Part shown: in pieces, positions 50,201 through 58,554 of the stretch
Layout of the letters: every line of letters begins with the position of its first letter
Position numbering within the stretch: position 1 is the stretch's first letter
Assembly: GCA_045648785.1 (NCBI GenBank)
Contig: JAZROP010000018.1
Coordinates: forward strand, 1 to 64,000
Direction of reading: 5' to 3'
Length of the DNA: 64,000 nucleotides
From: RGIG7450 sp045648785
Lineage (GTDB): Bacteria; Bacillota; Clostridia; RUG12999
Notes under the pieces: generated by a model
The model's input: the letters and a program-made list of their open reading frames with translations, nothing else
Databases searched by the model: none
What the model was told of the DNA's origin: nothing
Translations under genes and position numbers: made by a program

Positions 50201-50296
50201 TACAAAAATTTCTTCAACCGCTTTCTGTTTGGAATTGATTGTATCTGCGATAGCATTGATGTATTCCTGAGTTCTTTCAATAATAAAATTCTGCAT
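47291..50296 (-). CDS. GH38 alpha-mannosidase
   Basis: A 1001-residue glycoside hydrolase with no signal peptide, so it acts inside the cell on imported or internal mannosides. The catalytic zinc/nucleophile region is GCVGSTHIDVAWLWNLEQTR (near residue 231), EGAMWLEADCNLSSGESLIRQ and WLPDVFGYSAALPQILKKSG with the Asp nucleophile. NQFHDIIPGSSIKEVYED marks the middle domain, and the C-terminal beta domains follow. The ribosome site is AGGAGAG. The promoter is overlaid by a 34-bp palindrome (50315-50348), suggesting specific repression. Confidence 0.93.
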   Translation of the reverse strand: MQNFIIERTQEYINAIADTINSKQKAVEEIFVSHGKEKTENWEKYDGSAWGGYDIWGWFKFEVTIPEELDGKTAVVEFKETARDSWARSETQMAAYVNGHIKCGIDSNHRLIYLSQKAKAGDKYVIEMRAYSGMQQNKTEIKPVLCMHNHNLQSLYFNLRAALVAAKMHPEDNDYRIKIENYLTATLNMIDLRLPGSEDYLNSCQAANEYMEKEFYGKYCGYREGGPIVGCVGSTHIDVAWLWNLEQTRQKAVRSFASVIDLMDRYPEYIFTSSQPQLYKFVKEEEPELYEKIKEKVKEGRWEVEGAMWLEADCNLSSGESLIRQILHGKRFIKEEFGKESKILWLPDVFGYSAALPQILKKSGIDTFVTSKISWNEYNTIPYDTFNWQGIDGTEIFTQFIIGAHPNVSLEKVERFSTYSASIQPLTLEYSWRKYHQKDINNEILTSYGYGDGGGGANEEMLEFQRRTAKSIPGSPTSRLTKAADCIARIKENVKGKKLPKWVGELYLEMHRGTYTSMAKNKKFNRMCEHLLAHTETVSLINKELTGGKYPKESLYNSWEKVLLNQFHDIIPGSSIKEVYEDSDRDYAQVISENTNLSRDAISNIAENVCEKGVLVYNPTSFERSEEVEFDGKRIFAENIPAYGYKVVKDNLLAEDISISENRIENDYYILEIDEKGAFSRIFDKKNSREMLKPGERGNVIYAYDDHPFKFDNWEMCAYYPEQKWEVGDVVSTEICGNSLKITKKFMNSTICQSITVYGNTPRIDIKNDIDWNEHHIILRSLFPVDIDAGKATFEIQYGAVERPTHMNTSWEAAKFEVCAHKWMDYSENGYGVALLNDCKYGCDIHDGVMGLTLLKCGTYPNENADIGKHEFTYSLMAHSGSWQEGGVVKEAFALNCPLIAAKSEGKGNLPANYSFISSSVENVIISAVKEAQDGEDIIVRAYEACGRRTNVKIETGFDIKSVSESDFVEAEEFAQIKADGNTFEVTMKPYEIKTFRIKRA

Positions 50297-50314
50297 AAAT
50301 TTACTCTCCTATAA

Positions 50315-50364
50315 AAATGTGGTATAACCCTAATTAGGATTATACCACATATAAAAAGCATGTC
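50315..50364 (-). promoter_or_regulatory. GH38 promoter with 34-bp palindromic operator
   Basis: On the minus strand TTGACA (50359-50364), 16 bp, TATAAT (50337-50342). ATGTGGTATAACCCTAA and TTAGGATTATACCACAT (50315-50348) form a 17+17 inverted repeat with one mismatch that covers the -10 and the start site. A repressor bound here would block transcription. Confidence 0.75.
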
Positions 50365-50389
50365 AATACAAAATTTGTTAGAAAAGCAA

Positions 50390-50815
50390 AATTATTCAAA
50401 AATTTTAATAAGGTCATTACCCTTTCTGAACTTAGGCAAAATTATATTAAGTTCATACTCAAGCTGACGGAGTTTCCAACGGAGTGCGTCCTCGTCGGCA
50501 GTGTATTCCATACTTGGTTCCCAACCAAATCGCGAATCCTGCTGTGCTATTGGAATTGTTTCCTTAACATTTATTTTCCCTCAAGCCGGAATGGATATGC
50601 AGGTCCGATTCTGTATCCGCCATACTGGTCCTCGTTTGTAGGACAGTAGTGGGTGATTGCTTTGTCAAAACAGTCGGTTGCCTTTTTAACTTCTGCCGTT
50701 TTCAACATCCATTCCTTTGGATGCCTGAGCAAACCAGTCATCTGCTTCGATTGTATTTGTCTGGGGACCGCCAACGGCATAGCTAGAGCATCCGTACCAT
50801 ACTGTAGGCAGACTT
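50390..50815 (-). pseudogene. C-terminal remnant of a large uncharacterised (glycosidase-like) protein
   Basis: Three frames in succession read as one protein: WYGCSSYAVGGPQTNTIEAD and DWFAQASKGMD; then AEVKKATDCFDKAITHYCP and EDQYGGYRIGPAYPF; then TIPIAQQDSRFGWEPSMEYT and ALRWKLRQLEYELNIILPKF, ending at 50390. At least two frameshifts separate them, and the 5' part is missing. The wording recalls C-termini of large hypothetical glycoside-hydrolase-like proteins in gut Clostridia, but I cannot name the family. It abuts the fhs terminator on its 5' side. Confidence 0.7.
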
Positions 50816-50858
50816 TATGCAATCGGCTATCTCAAAGGCTTACTTGAAATGTTAGGAT

Positions 50859-50894
50859 AAAAAATACGCAACCTTTAGCGGTTGCGTATTTTTT
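50859..50894. terminator. bidirectional terminator downstream of fhs
   Basis: A perfect 15-bp stem (50859-50873 with 50880-50894), TTTAGC loop, with T-runs on both strands. Confidence 0.92.
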
Positions 50895-50909
50895 ATATTA
50901 GCTTGTTTC

Positions 50910-52580
50910 TTAAAAAAGCCCTGTTATTTTACCATTACTGTCTATGTCAATACTATTTGCCGCCGGAGTTTTGGGAAGCCCGGGCATTGTCATTATTGTT
51001 CCTGTGAGAACAACCACAAACCCTGCACCTGCAGAAACTCTTGCTTCTGTTACGGTAACCTCAAAACCTTCCGGTCTGCCGAGTGCTGTAGCATCATCGG
51101 ACAGCGAATACTGGTTTTTCGCCATGCAAACCGGCAGATTACCATATCCCAGCGCTTCAATTCTCGCAATTTGCTGAGATGCAGCCGCAGTATAGTTTAC
51201 ACCTTTTCCGCCATAAACCTTTGTTACAACTGCATTGATTTTATCCTTAATGGGCAGTTCAAGCTCGTAGAAAGGTTTATAGGGAACAGTTTCTTTATCT
51301 GTAACCTCAACAATTTTCTTTGCAAGCTCCGTTGCGCCATCGCCACCTTTTGCAAAACCTTCACATTTAACACAGCTTACGCCGTAGCTTGCACAGAATT
51401 CTTCAACCGCTTTAGCTTCATCATCTGTATCTGTAGCAAAGGAATTTAATGTAACAATAGGCTCTATACCGCAGGATTTAATGTTTTCGATATGTTTACC
51501 AAGGTTAGGCAGACCTTTCTTAAGTGCTTCAACATTCTCCTGTGAAAGGTCCTCTTTTTTGACTCCACCATTATATTTAAGTGCACGAATTGTAGCAACA
51601 ATTACTATTGCCGCAGGATTAAGTCCCGCTTTACGGCATTTGATGTCCAGGAATTTTTCTCCGCCTAAGTCGGCACCGAAGCCTGCTTCTGTTATGCAGT
51701 AATCTGCAAGTTTGAGTGCAAGTTTTGTTGCCGTCACGCTGTTACATCCGTGTGCAATATTTGCAAAAGGACCACCGTGCATAAGGCATGGTGTGTTTTC
51801 AAGAGTCTGTACAAGGTTTGGTTTTATGGCATCCTTTAAAAGCACAGCCATTGAGCCTACTGCTTTAAGGTCCGCCGCTGTAACCGGTTTGTTGTCGTAT
51901 GTATATGCGACAATTATTTTACCAAGTCTTTCTTTTAAATCTTCAATACCCTCAGCGAGGCATACAATAGCCATTATTTCTGATGCAACCGTAATCTGAA
52001 ATCCGTCCTGGCGGGTAACGCCGTCAACCTCTCTGCCCATCCCGCAGACAATGTTGCGAAGCGCTCTTTCGTTCATGTCCATAACGCGTTTCCAGACAAT
52101 TCTCTTTGGGTCGATACCCAGCTCGTTGCCCTGATAAATGTGGTTATCCAGAAGTGCAGATAAAAGATTATTTGCTGCTGTCATAGCATGAATGTCGCCC
52201 GTAAAATGAAGATTTATGTCCTCCATGGGCACAACCTGAGCATAACCGCCACCTGCAGCTCCACCCTTTACACCAAATACAGGACCGAGCGAAGGTTCTC
52301 TGAGCGCAATAATAGCATTTTTACCTATTTTCGCAAAAGCCTGGCCTATTCCAACTGTCGTAGTGGTTTTTCCTTCACCGGCCGGTGTGGGATTTATCGC
52401 TGTTACAAGTATCAGTTTACCATCCTTATTTGCTTTTGATTTTTCAATAGCATCCCAGCTGATTTTCGCTTTGTATTTTCCGTAAAGCTCCAAATTGTCA
52501 GCCGTAATTCCAATTTTTTCAGCAACCTCTGTTATGGGTAGCATGCTACAGCTTTCAGCAATTTCAATATCTGTTTTCAT
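50910..52580 (-). CDS. fhs: formate-tetrahydrofolate ligase
   Basis: A 556-residue ATP-dependent enzyme making 10-formyl-THF, used for one-carbon supply and, in acetogens, the methyl branch of the Wood-Ljungdahl pathway. The P-loop-like motif is TAINPTPAGEGKTTTTVG near residue 60. Other marks are ALREPSLGPVFGVKGGAAGGG, FTGDIHAMTAANNLLSALLDNHI, DNKPVTAADLKAVGSMA and TEAGFGADLGGEKF. It is a single-gene unit; no other folate-cycle gene is in the window. Its promoter overlaps DnaA-box-like sequences. Confidence 0.97.
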   Translation of the reverse strand: MKTDIEIAESCSMLPITEVAEKIGITADNLELYGKYKAKISWDAIEKSKANKDGKLILVTAINPTPAGEGKTTTTVGIGQAFAKIGKNAIIALREPSLGPVFGVKGGAAGGGYAQVVPMEDINLHFTGDIHAMTAANNLLSALLDNHIYQGNELGIDPKRIVWKRVMDMNERALRNIVCGMGREVDGVTRQDGFQITVASEIMAIVCLAEGIEDLKERLGKIIVAYTYDNKPVTAADLKAVGSMAVLLKDAIKPNLVQTLENTPCLMHGGPFANIAHGCNSVTATKLALKLADYCITEAGFGADLGGEKFLDIKCRKAGLNPAAIVIVATIRALKYNGGVKKEDLSQENVEALKKGLPNLGKHIENIKSCGIEPIVTLNSFATDTDDEAKAVEEFCASYGVSCVKCEGFAKGGDGATELAKKIVEVTDKETVPYKPFYELELPIKDKINAVVTKVYGGKGVNYTAAASQQIARIEALGYGNLPVCMAKNQYSLSDDATALGRPEGFEVTVTEARVSAGAGFVVVLTGTIMTMPGLPKTPAANSIDIDSNGKITGLF

Positions 52581-52610
52581 AAAAAGTCAACTCTCCTTCA
52601 GGTTACATAA

Positions 52611-52638
52611 ATTTTATGGTTTTGCACATTTTCCACAA
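52611..52638 (-). promoter_or_regulatory. candidate promoter of fhs
   Basis: On the minus strand TTGTGG (52633-52638), 16 bp, TAAAAT (52611-52616). The -35 lies within the DnaA-like box at 52629-52637. Confidence 0.5.
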
Positions 52639-52691
52639 GGTTATCCACAGCAAACAAGCGTTTTTGTGTGTATTTTCGCGAGTTATCCACA
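52629..52691 (+). promoter_or_regulatory. DnaA-box cluster upstream of fhs
   Basis: Two perfect TTATCCACA boxes (52641-52649 and 52683-52691) and one TTTTCCACA (52629-52637), all in the same orientation within 63 bp of intergenic DNA between tsaD and fhs. DnaA-box clusters outside oriC are known in Bacillota to bind DnaA and adjust initiation or gene expression. Confidence 0.7.
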
Positions 52692-52734
52692 GGGTTAGTG
52701 CATAAATCTACTGTTTTTTCAACATGTTATGCGT

Positions 52735-53757
52735 TTACATAATGATTTTATCACCAAGCTCAAGCGAGGGGTATGCATTGAGTCTGCCCGTTGCGAGGTT
52801 TTTATTTTTATATTCATAATACCCTGCACAACATATCATTGCAGCATTGTCAGTACAAAGCACCGGTGGCGGATATAAAACTGAAATACCATCCTTGCTT
52901 GCAAGCATTTGAAGCTTGTCTCTTAAATATCCGTTGGATGCCACGCCCCCTGCCAGGCATATTTTTTTCACATTTTTCAGTTTGGCGGCATAAATGGTAT
53001 TTTCCGCCAGAACATCAGTCACCGCCTCCTGAAAAGAAGCCGCAACATCATTTATATTAACTTTTTCATTTTTTTGCTCAGCGTGGTGTATATAGTTCAT
53101 AACTGCCGTTTTTACACCGCTGAAGCTGAAATCCATCTTATTTTCAAACCGAACTCTGGGAAAAGATATTGCATCTTTATTTCCCTCTTTTGCCGCTTTT
53201 TCAACAAGCGGTCCACCAGGGTAACCAAGCCCGATTACTCTTGCAATCTTGTCAAACGCCTCTCCCGCTGCATCATCGCGCGTTCTGCCCATTATCTCGA
53301 ACTTTCCGTAATCGGTGACATGCACAATATGGCTGTGTCCGCCCGATGCCACAAGACATACAAAGGGCGGCTCAAGCTCCGAGTTTGCTATGTAGTTGGC
53401 GCAGATGTGCCCTTCAATATGGTGAACGGGTACAAGCGGTACTCCAAGCGAAAGTGCAAGTGCTTTTGCGTAAGACACCCCAACCAGAAGCGCACCGACA
53501 AGTCCCGGACCTGCCGTAACCGCAACTGCATCAATATCTTTCATGGTAAGCCCGCTGTCATCCAGCGCTTTTCCCACCACCGCCGAAATGTTTTTCAAGT
53601 GGTGCCGGGATGCAATTTCAGGTACAACTCCGCCATATTCTTTATGAATATCTATCTGCGTAGATATAATATTTGAGAGGATTTTCCTGCCACCACGGCT
53701 GACTGCTGCTGCAGTTTCGTCGCACGAGCTTTCAATCCCTAATATAATCGGTTCCAT
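52735..53757 (-). CDS. tsaD: tRNA N6-adenosine threonylcarbamoyltransferase TsaD
   Basis: Transfers threonylcarbamoyl from TC-AMP to A37 of ANN-reading tRNAs, together with TsaB and TsaE (not in this window). The 340-residue ASKHA protein has ILGIESSCDETAAAV at the start, the metal-binding VPVHHIEGHICANY (near residue 108), VCLVASGGHSHIV, the nucleotide site RTRDDAAGEAFDKIARVIGLGYPGG, and LAGGVASNGYLR. It is the last gene of the obgE operon, 4 bp after mnmE. Confidence 0.97.
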   Translation of the reverse strand: MEPIILGIESSCDETAAAVSRGGRKILSNIISTQIDIHKEYGGVVPEIASRHHLKNISAVVGKALDDSGLTMKDIDAVAVTAGPGLVGALLVGVSYAKALALSLGVPLVPVHHIEGHICANYIANSELEPPFVCLVASGGHSHIVHVTDYGKFEIMGRTRDDAAGEAFDKIARVIGLGYPGGPLVEKAAKEGNKDAISFPRVRFENKMDFSFSGVKTAVMNYIHHAEQKNEKVNINDVAASFQEAVTDVLAENTIYAAKLKNVKKICLAGGVASNGYLRDKLQMLASKDGISVLYPPPVLCTDNAAMICCAGYYEYKNKNLATGRLNAYPSLELGDKIIM

Positions 53758-53761
53758 ATTA

Positions 53762-55129
53762 TCACTTTCCTACACAAAAATCCTTGAAAATTCTGTCAAC
53801 TATCTCTTCAGACACGCTCATTCCGGTAATTTCGCCCAGCGCCTCTGCCGCACCACTTAAATTCACCGCCATAAAATCTGCCGGAACTCCCATACGATAG
53901 TCGTTATATGCAGTTTCTATAAGTTTATATGCTTTTTTTGCCGCCGCAATGTGACGCACATTAGAAATCACAGCGCTTTCGCCACCTGCAATTTCCTGAA
54001 AATCAAACATGTCTGAAATTGTTTTCTTTAGAGTTTCTATTCCTTCACCCGTTTTTGCAGAAATATATACCTTTTTAAAATCCTTTAAAAGTTCTTCATA
54101 TTCATTTTCCGCCGACTGGTCTTTAATATCTGTTTTATTGAAAATAACAACTGTTTTTTTATCCTTTACGAGGTCAAGCACCTGCCTGTCCTCATCATTT
54201 ATTTTCCTGCTCAGGTCGATAACAAAAAGTATCAGGTCAGCAGCATTTACCGCTTTCCCCGCAATCCCTACTCCGATTTTCTCCACCTCGTTATCCGTCT
54301 GACGAATTCCGGCGGTGTCAATAAGTTTTATAAGCGCGTGACCAAGCGTGATATATTCTTCAATACTGTCTCTCGTTGTGCCGGGAATATTTGTAACAAT
54401 AGCTCTTTCTCTCCCCACAAGCATATTAAGAAGCGAAGACTTTCCTGTATTTGGTGTTCCTGCAATAACAGTTTTTATACCATCGCGGGCAAGCTCTCCG
54501 GATTTAGAACTTTCAATAAGCTTTTTCAGCCTGTCCAGGCAAAGAGTGATTTTTTGTTCTATCACCTCATCCGAAATACCCGACACCCCCTCCTCAGGGA
54601 AATCCGCTTCCGCACTGAGCATAGCTGTCAGATAAACCACCTCATCACGAATTCGGTTGATTTCTGCAGAAAGTCTGCCCTCAAGCTGGTTTACGCCAAC
54701 AGAAAGAGCTATTTCACTCTCCGAATTTATTATATCAAGCACCGCTTCTGCCTGAGATAAATCCATTCTGCCGTTCAAAAAAGCTCTTTTCGTAAACTCT
54801 CCGGCAGTTGCATATCTTGCGCCCCTTTCCGTCAAAAGAAGAAGAATTTCTTTGACGGGAGTCATGCTACCGTGACAGCTTATCTCAACAACATTTTCGC
54901 CCGTATATGAATGGGGTGCAAGCATAACCGTCACCACGGCATGGTCAATAATGCCGCCGTCAGGTCTTTTTAGTTTCACAAAATGCGCAGTATGGGATTT
55001 TGCTGCAAGAATTTCCTGTCCGCAAACGGATGCAGAAATTTTCACCGCGTCCTCTCCGCTTACACGGATTACCGCTATGCCGCCCCTGCCGGGGACTGTC
55101 GCAAGTGCCGCTATTGTATCTTTTATCAT
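53762..55129 (-). CDS. mnmE: tRNA modification GTPase MnmE
   Basis: Works with MnmG to add (carboxymethyl)aminomethyl to wobble U34. The 455-residue protein has an N-terminal folate-binding domain (TIAALATVPGRGGIAVIRVSG), a helical domain and an inserted G domain: G1 AGTPNTGKSSLLN near 224, G2 IPGTTRD, G3 DTAGIRQT and G4 NKTD. The C-terminus ends FCVGK, a one-residue variant of the CIGK signature. Its common partners mnmG, rsmG and jag are not adjacent; here it sits with comEA and tsaD. Confidence 0.96.
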   Translation of the reverse strand: MIKDTIAALATVPGRGGIAVIRVSGEDAVKISASVCGQEILAAKSHTAHFVKLKRPDGGIIDHAVVTVMLAPHSYTGENVVEISCHGSMTPVKEILLLLTERGARYATAGEFTKRAFLNGRMDLSQAEAVLDIINSESEIALSVGVNQLEGRLSAEINRIRDEVVYLTAMLSAEADFPEEGVSGISDEVIEQKITLCLDRLKKLIESSKSGELARDGIKTVIAGTPNTGKSSLLNMLVGRERAIVTNIPGTTRDSIEEYITLGHALIKLIDTAGIRQTDNEVEKIGVGIAGKAVNAADLILFVIDLSRKINDEDRQVLDLVKDKKTVVIFNKTDIKDQSAENEYEELLKDFKKVYISAKTGEGIETLKKTISDMFDFQEIAGGESAVISNVRHIAAAKKAYKLIETAYNDYRMGVPADFMAVNLSGAAEALGEITGMSVSEEIVDRIFKDFCVGK

Positions 55130-55141
55130 TTTATTATCCTT

Positions 55142-55762
55142 TTACTCCACAGTAATATACTGTTTCATTTTTTCAAAAGTCTTTTCGCCAATGCCTGGAA
55201 CATTCATAATTTCTTCTATTGTCATAAAACCGCCGTATGAATTTCGGTAATTCACAATTTTCTCCGCCGTGGACTGACCGACTCCAGGAAGTCTCATAAG
55301 CTCAGATGCCGCTGCGGCATTAATATTTATCGTCCCTGCAGTTATTTTCTCCGGAGCAGTCACACTTTGTTGTGCCTCAGCACTTCCCGCTTTATACATA
55401 TTCTGACTTGTTGCAGCAATCATTGGAGCAACCGTCTTTTCGCTGCCAACGGCAGGAATATCAATGGTTGTGCCGTCCGTTAAAATAGCTGCAAGATTAA
55501 GCTTTTCAACATCGGCATTTTCCGTCACACCGCCCGCAAGCTCCATAAGCTCACACAAACGGACATCTGCTCCGATTTTATAAAGTCCGGGAGATGCAAT
55601 CTCTCCCCTTATGTAAACCTTTATATCCGGCATAATAACCATTGCTTTAGTATCGCGTTCTGCATTGCAGCAGCTCATTGTAAATATAACAACAACCGCT
55701 GCAACCAGTGCACCTACTCCCGGCAAAAACAGACTTTTAAGAAAAGATTTCTTTTCATCCAT
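55142..55762 (-). CDS. comEA: ComEA-like DNA-binding membrane protein
   Basis: A 206-residue protein with one N-terminal membrane helix (about residues 12-29), a SLBB domain (about 45-105: IKVYIRGEIASPGLYKIGADVRLCELMELAGGV) and a C-terminal double helix-hairpin-helix (about 145-203: ININAAAASELMRLPGVGQSTAEKIVNYR; IEEIMNVPGIGEKTFEKM). ComEA binds double-stranded DNA outside the membrane during uptake. comEC and comEB are not adjacent, so whether this species is competent cannot be judged. Start overlaps the leuS stop (TAATG). Confidence 0.93.
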   Translation of the reverse strand: MDEKKSFLKSLFLPGVGALVAAVVVIFTMSCCNAERDTKAMVIMPDIKVYIRGEIASPGLYKIGADVRLCELMELAGGVTENADVEKLNLAAILTDGTTIDIPAVGSEKTVAPMIAATSQNMYKAGSAEAQQSVTAPEKITAGTININAAAASELMRLPGVGQSTAEKIVNYRNSYGGFMTIEEIMNVPGIGEKTFEKMKQYITVE

Positions 55763-58173
55763 TATTTTACAACAATATTAACAAGTTTACCGGGAACACA
55801 AATAACTTTTACAATTGTTTTTCCGCCTGCAATTTCTTCCAGCTTACCCGAAGCTTTTACTGCTTCTTCCATTGCCGCTCTGTCAAGACCTGACGGAATA
55901 TTCATTTTTTCTGCAATTTTACCATTAACCTGCAGAACAATTTCAATCTCTTCATCAACAGTTTTTGCCTCGTCATATTCGGGCCATGGTCTGTATGCAA
56001 GTTCACCTTCAAAACCTGCCATAGCCCACATTTCTTCTGTTATATGAGGTGCAACAGGGTTTAAAAGTTGCAGGAATGTTTTAAGTTCCCCTTTTGTGAT
56101 TTTACCAAGCTTATTGAAATCGTTAACGAGCGCCATAAGTGTCGCAATGGCTGTATTAAACTTCATTCTTTCAATATCCTCGCCAACTTTTTTAACCGCT
56201 TTATGCATAGCAGATTCCATTTCAGGTGAATAATTCATATCATCTTTCAGCATAAACTGTAGTGCCCAAACTCTCTCAAGGAATCTGTAGCAGCCTTTTA
56301 CTCCCTGCATTGACCACGGTGTTGCCTGGTCAAACGCACCGATAAACATTTCATATGTTCTGAATGTATCTGCACCATATTCATCAACAATCTCGTCCGG
56401 ATTTATAACATTTCCTCTTGATTTGGACATTTTTTCTCCGTTTTCACCGAGAATCATACCGTGCGATGTTCTCTTTGCATAAGGCTCACTTGTGGAAACC
56501 ACGCCGATATCATAGAGGAATTTATGCCAGAATCTGGAGTATAAGAGGTGAAGAGTTGTATGTTCCATACCACCATTATACCAGTCAACCGGCATCCAGT
56601 AGTCTATATTTTCTTTGGAAGCAAAAGCCTCACTGTTATGTGCATCTGTATATCTGAGGAAATACCAGGATGAACCTGCCCACTGAGGCATTGTGTCAGT
56701 TTCTCTTGTAGCAGGACCGCCGCAGTGAGGACAAGTTGTTTTTACCCAGTCTTCCATTTTAGCAAGCGGAGATTCGCCATTTTCGCCCGGTTCAAAATTT
56801 TCTGTGTCGGGCAATGTGAGAGGCAGATTTTCTTCTCCGATTGATACCCAACCACACTTATCACACCAAACAAGCGGAATGGGTTCGCCCCAGTATCTCT
56901 GACGGGAGAACACCCAATCACGCAGTTTAAAATTGATTTTTCTATTACCAAGACCTTTTTCCTCAAGCCAGTCTATCATTGCAGGTATAGCTTCTTTAAC
57001 ATTTTTACCTGTGAGGAATCCTGAGTTAACCATTGTTCCGTTTGCAACATCGGTGAAAGCTTCTTCCTGAACATTTTCGCCACCACCAACAACCTCAATG
57101 ATTGGCAGACCAAATTTTTTTGCAAATTCGTGGTCACGGGTGTCATGTGCGGGAACCGCCATGATAGCACCTGTACCGTAAGTAGTAAGTACATAATCGG
57201 AAATCCATACCGGTATTTTCGTGCCGTTTACAGGATTGACGGCTTTTATTCCTTTAAGTTCAACACCTGTTTTATCTTTTGCAAGTTCAGTTCTTTCAAA
57301 TTCTGTTTTCTTTGCCGCTTCGTTTACATAATTTAAGACTTCGTTATAATTTTCTATTGAATCTTTTAATTTTTCTAGCAGCATATGTTCAGGCGAAAGA
57401 ACCACATATGTTGCACCAAAGAGTGTATCGGGGCGTGTGGTATAAACGAGGATTGTATCTTCTTTTCCGTCTATGCCGAAAGTTACTTCTGCACCTTCTG
57501 AGCGTCCAATCCAGTTTTTCTGCTGAGTTTTAATTTTTTCTAGGAAATCGGTATCATCAACATCACTTGAAAGTCTGTCGGCATATTCTGTGATTTTCAG
57601 CATCCACTGGGATTTTTTCTTCTGAACAACCTCGCTGCCGCAGCGTTCACAAACGCCGCCCACAACTTCTTCGTTTGCAAGGCCAACCTTACAACCTGTA
57701 CACCAGTTGATAGGCATTTCCTGCTTATATGCAAGACCTTTTTCAAAAAGTTTTAAGAAAATCCACTGAGTCCATTTATAATATTCCGGGTCTGTGGTAT
57801 TGATTTCGCGGGTCCAGTCAAAGGAGAATCCAAGGCTCTGGAGTTGGCGTTTAAAGTTTGCTACATTGTTTTCTGTAACCTTTGCCGGATGAATTTTATT
57901 TTTTATAGCAAAGTTTTCTGTAGGCAGACCAAACGCATCCCATCCCATAGGATAAAGTACATTGTAGCCGTCCATTCTGCGTTTTCTTGCTAATATATCC
58001 ATAGCTGTGTAGCTTCTTGGATGACCAACATGAAGTCCCTGTCCTGACGGATATGGGAATTCTACCAGTGCAAAAAACTTCTCCTTGGTTTTGTCATTCG
58101 ATGCAGCAAAGGTATTCTCCGCATACCATTTGTCCTGCCATTTTTTCTCAATTCTTTTATAATCGTAACTCAT
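55762..58173 (-). CDS. leuS: leucyl-tRNA synthetase
   Basis: An 803-residue class Ia synthetase. HIGH reads HVGH in FPYPSGQGLHVGHPRSYT. The zinc-type segment NWCTGCKVGLANEEVVGGVCERCG is present, the CP1 editing domain has TTRPDTLFGATYVVL and the conserved VPAHDTRDHEFA, and KMSKS is in NGEKMSKSRGNVINPD. The C-terminus ends VPGKLVNIVVK. No T-box leader is seen, as the gene lies inside the operon, 5 bp after rsfS. Confidence 0.97.
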   Translation of the reverse strand: MSYDYKRIEKKWQDKWYAENTFAASNDKTKEKFFALVEFPYPSGQGLHVGHPRSYTAMDILARKRRMDGYNVLYPMGWDAFGLPTENFAIKNKIHPAKVTENNVANFKRQLQSLGFSFDWTREINTTDPEYYKWTQWIFLKLFEKGLAYKQEMPINWCTGCKVGLANEEVVGGVCERCGSEVVQKKKSQWMLKITEYADRLSSDVDDTDFLEKIKTQQKNWIGRSEGAEVTFGIDGKEDTILVYTTRPDTLFGATYVVLSPEHMLLEKLKDSIENYNEVLNYVNEAAKKTEFERTELAKDKTGVELKGIKAVNPVNGTKIPVWISDYVLTTYGTGAIMAVPAHDTRDHEFAKKFGLPIIEVVGGGENVQEEAFTDVANGTMVNSGFLTGKNVKEAIPAMIDWLEEKGLGNRKINFKLRDWVFSRQRYWGEPIPLVWCDKCGWVSIGEENLPLTLPDTENFEPGENGESPLAKMEDWVKTTCPHCGGPATRETDTMPQWAGSSWYFLRYTDAHNSEAFASKENIDYWMPVDWYNGGMEHTTLHLLYSRFWHKFLYDIGVVSTSEPYAKRTSHGMILGENGEKMSKSRGNVINPDEIVDEYGADTFRTYEMFIGAFDQATPWSMQGVKGCYRFLERVWALQFMLKDDMNYSPEMESAMHKAVKKVGEDIERMKFNTAIATLMALVNDFNKLGKITKGELKTFLQLLNPVAPHITEEMWAMAGFEGELAYRPWPEYDEAKTVDEEIEIVLQVNGKIAEKMNIPSGLDRAAMEEAVKASGKLEEIAGGKTIVKVICVPGKLVNIVVK

Positions 58174-58178
58174 AATCC

Positions 58179-58541
58179 TTATTCCTCCAAAAATGATAAA
58201 TCTATTTCAGGGGCATCTGCCCAAAGTCGTTCAAGCCCGTAAAAATCAAGACCTTCTTTATTAAATATATGGATAACCACATTGCCGTAATCCATGAGTA
58301 ACCAGTTTGCGGCATTGTACCCCTCATTTCTACATTTTATATCATACGCCTCTGCAATCTTAAGCTCTGTTTCATCACAAAGTGCTTTAATATGTGGAGT
58401 AGATGTGCCACAACATATTACAAAATAATCACATATGCTGGTAAGCTCTTTTATTTCAAGCACTTTAAGCTCCGAAGCTTTTTTTGCATTTAAAATTTCA
58501 GCCGCTTTAAGTGCAAGTTCTTTTGATGTTATTTGTGTCAA
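58179..58541 (-). CDS. rsfS: ribosomal silencing factor RsfS
   Basis: A 120-residue protein that binds L14 and blocks subunit joining when nutrients are scarce. It has LEIKELTSICDYFVICCGTSTPHIKALCDE, AYDIKCRNEGYNAANWLLMDYGNVVIHIF and YGLERLWADAPEIDL, all typical. I prefer the TTG at 58541, which has AGAGGTG six bases upstream; a GTG at 58550 would overlap that site. Confidence 0.93.
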   Translation of the reverse strand: MTQITSKELALKAAEILNAKKASELKVLEIKELTSICDYFVICCGTSTPHIKALCDETELKIAEAYDIKCRNEGYNAANWLLMDYGNVVIHIFNKEGLDFYGLERLWADAPEIDLSFLEE

Positions 58542-58554
58542 TTTTTTCACCTCT

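Noticed and set aside
50783..50860. Plus-strand fragment ending VGRLYAIGYLKGLLEMLG
   Set aside because: It reads like a protein C-terminus and stops just before the terminator, but 25 codons are too few to support a gene; it may be a relic joined at a deletion point.
52581..52734. Replication origin
   Set aside because: DnaA boxes are present, but dnaA, dnaN and rnpA-rpmH are absent and there is no long AT-rich unwinding element.
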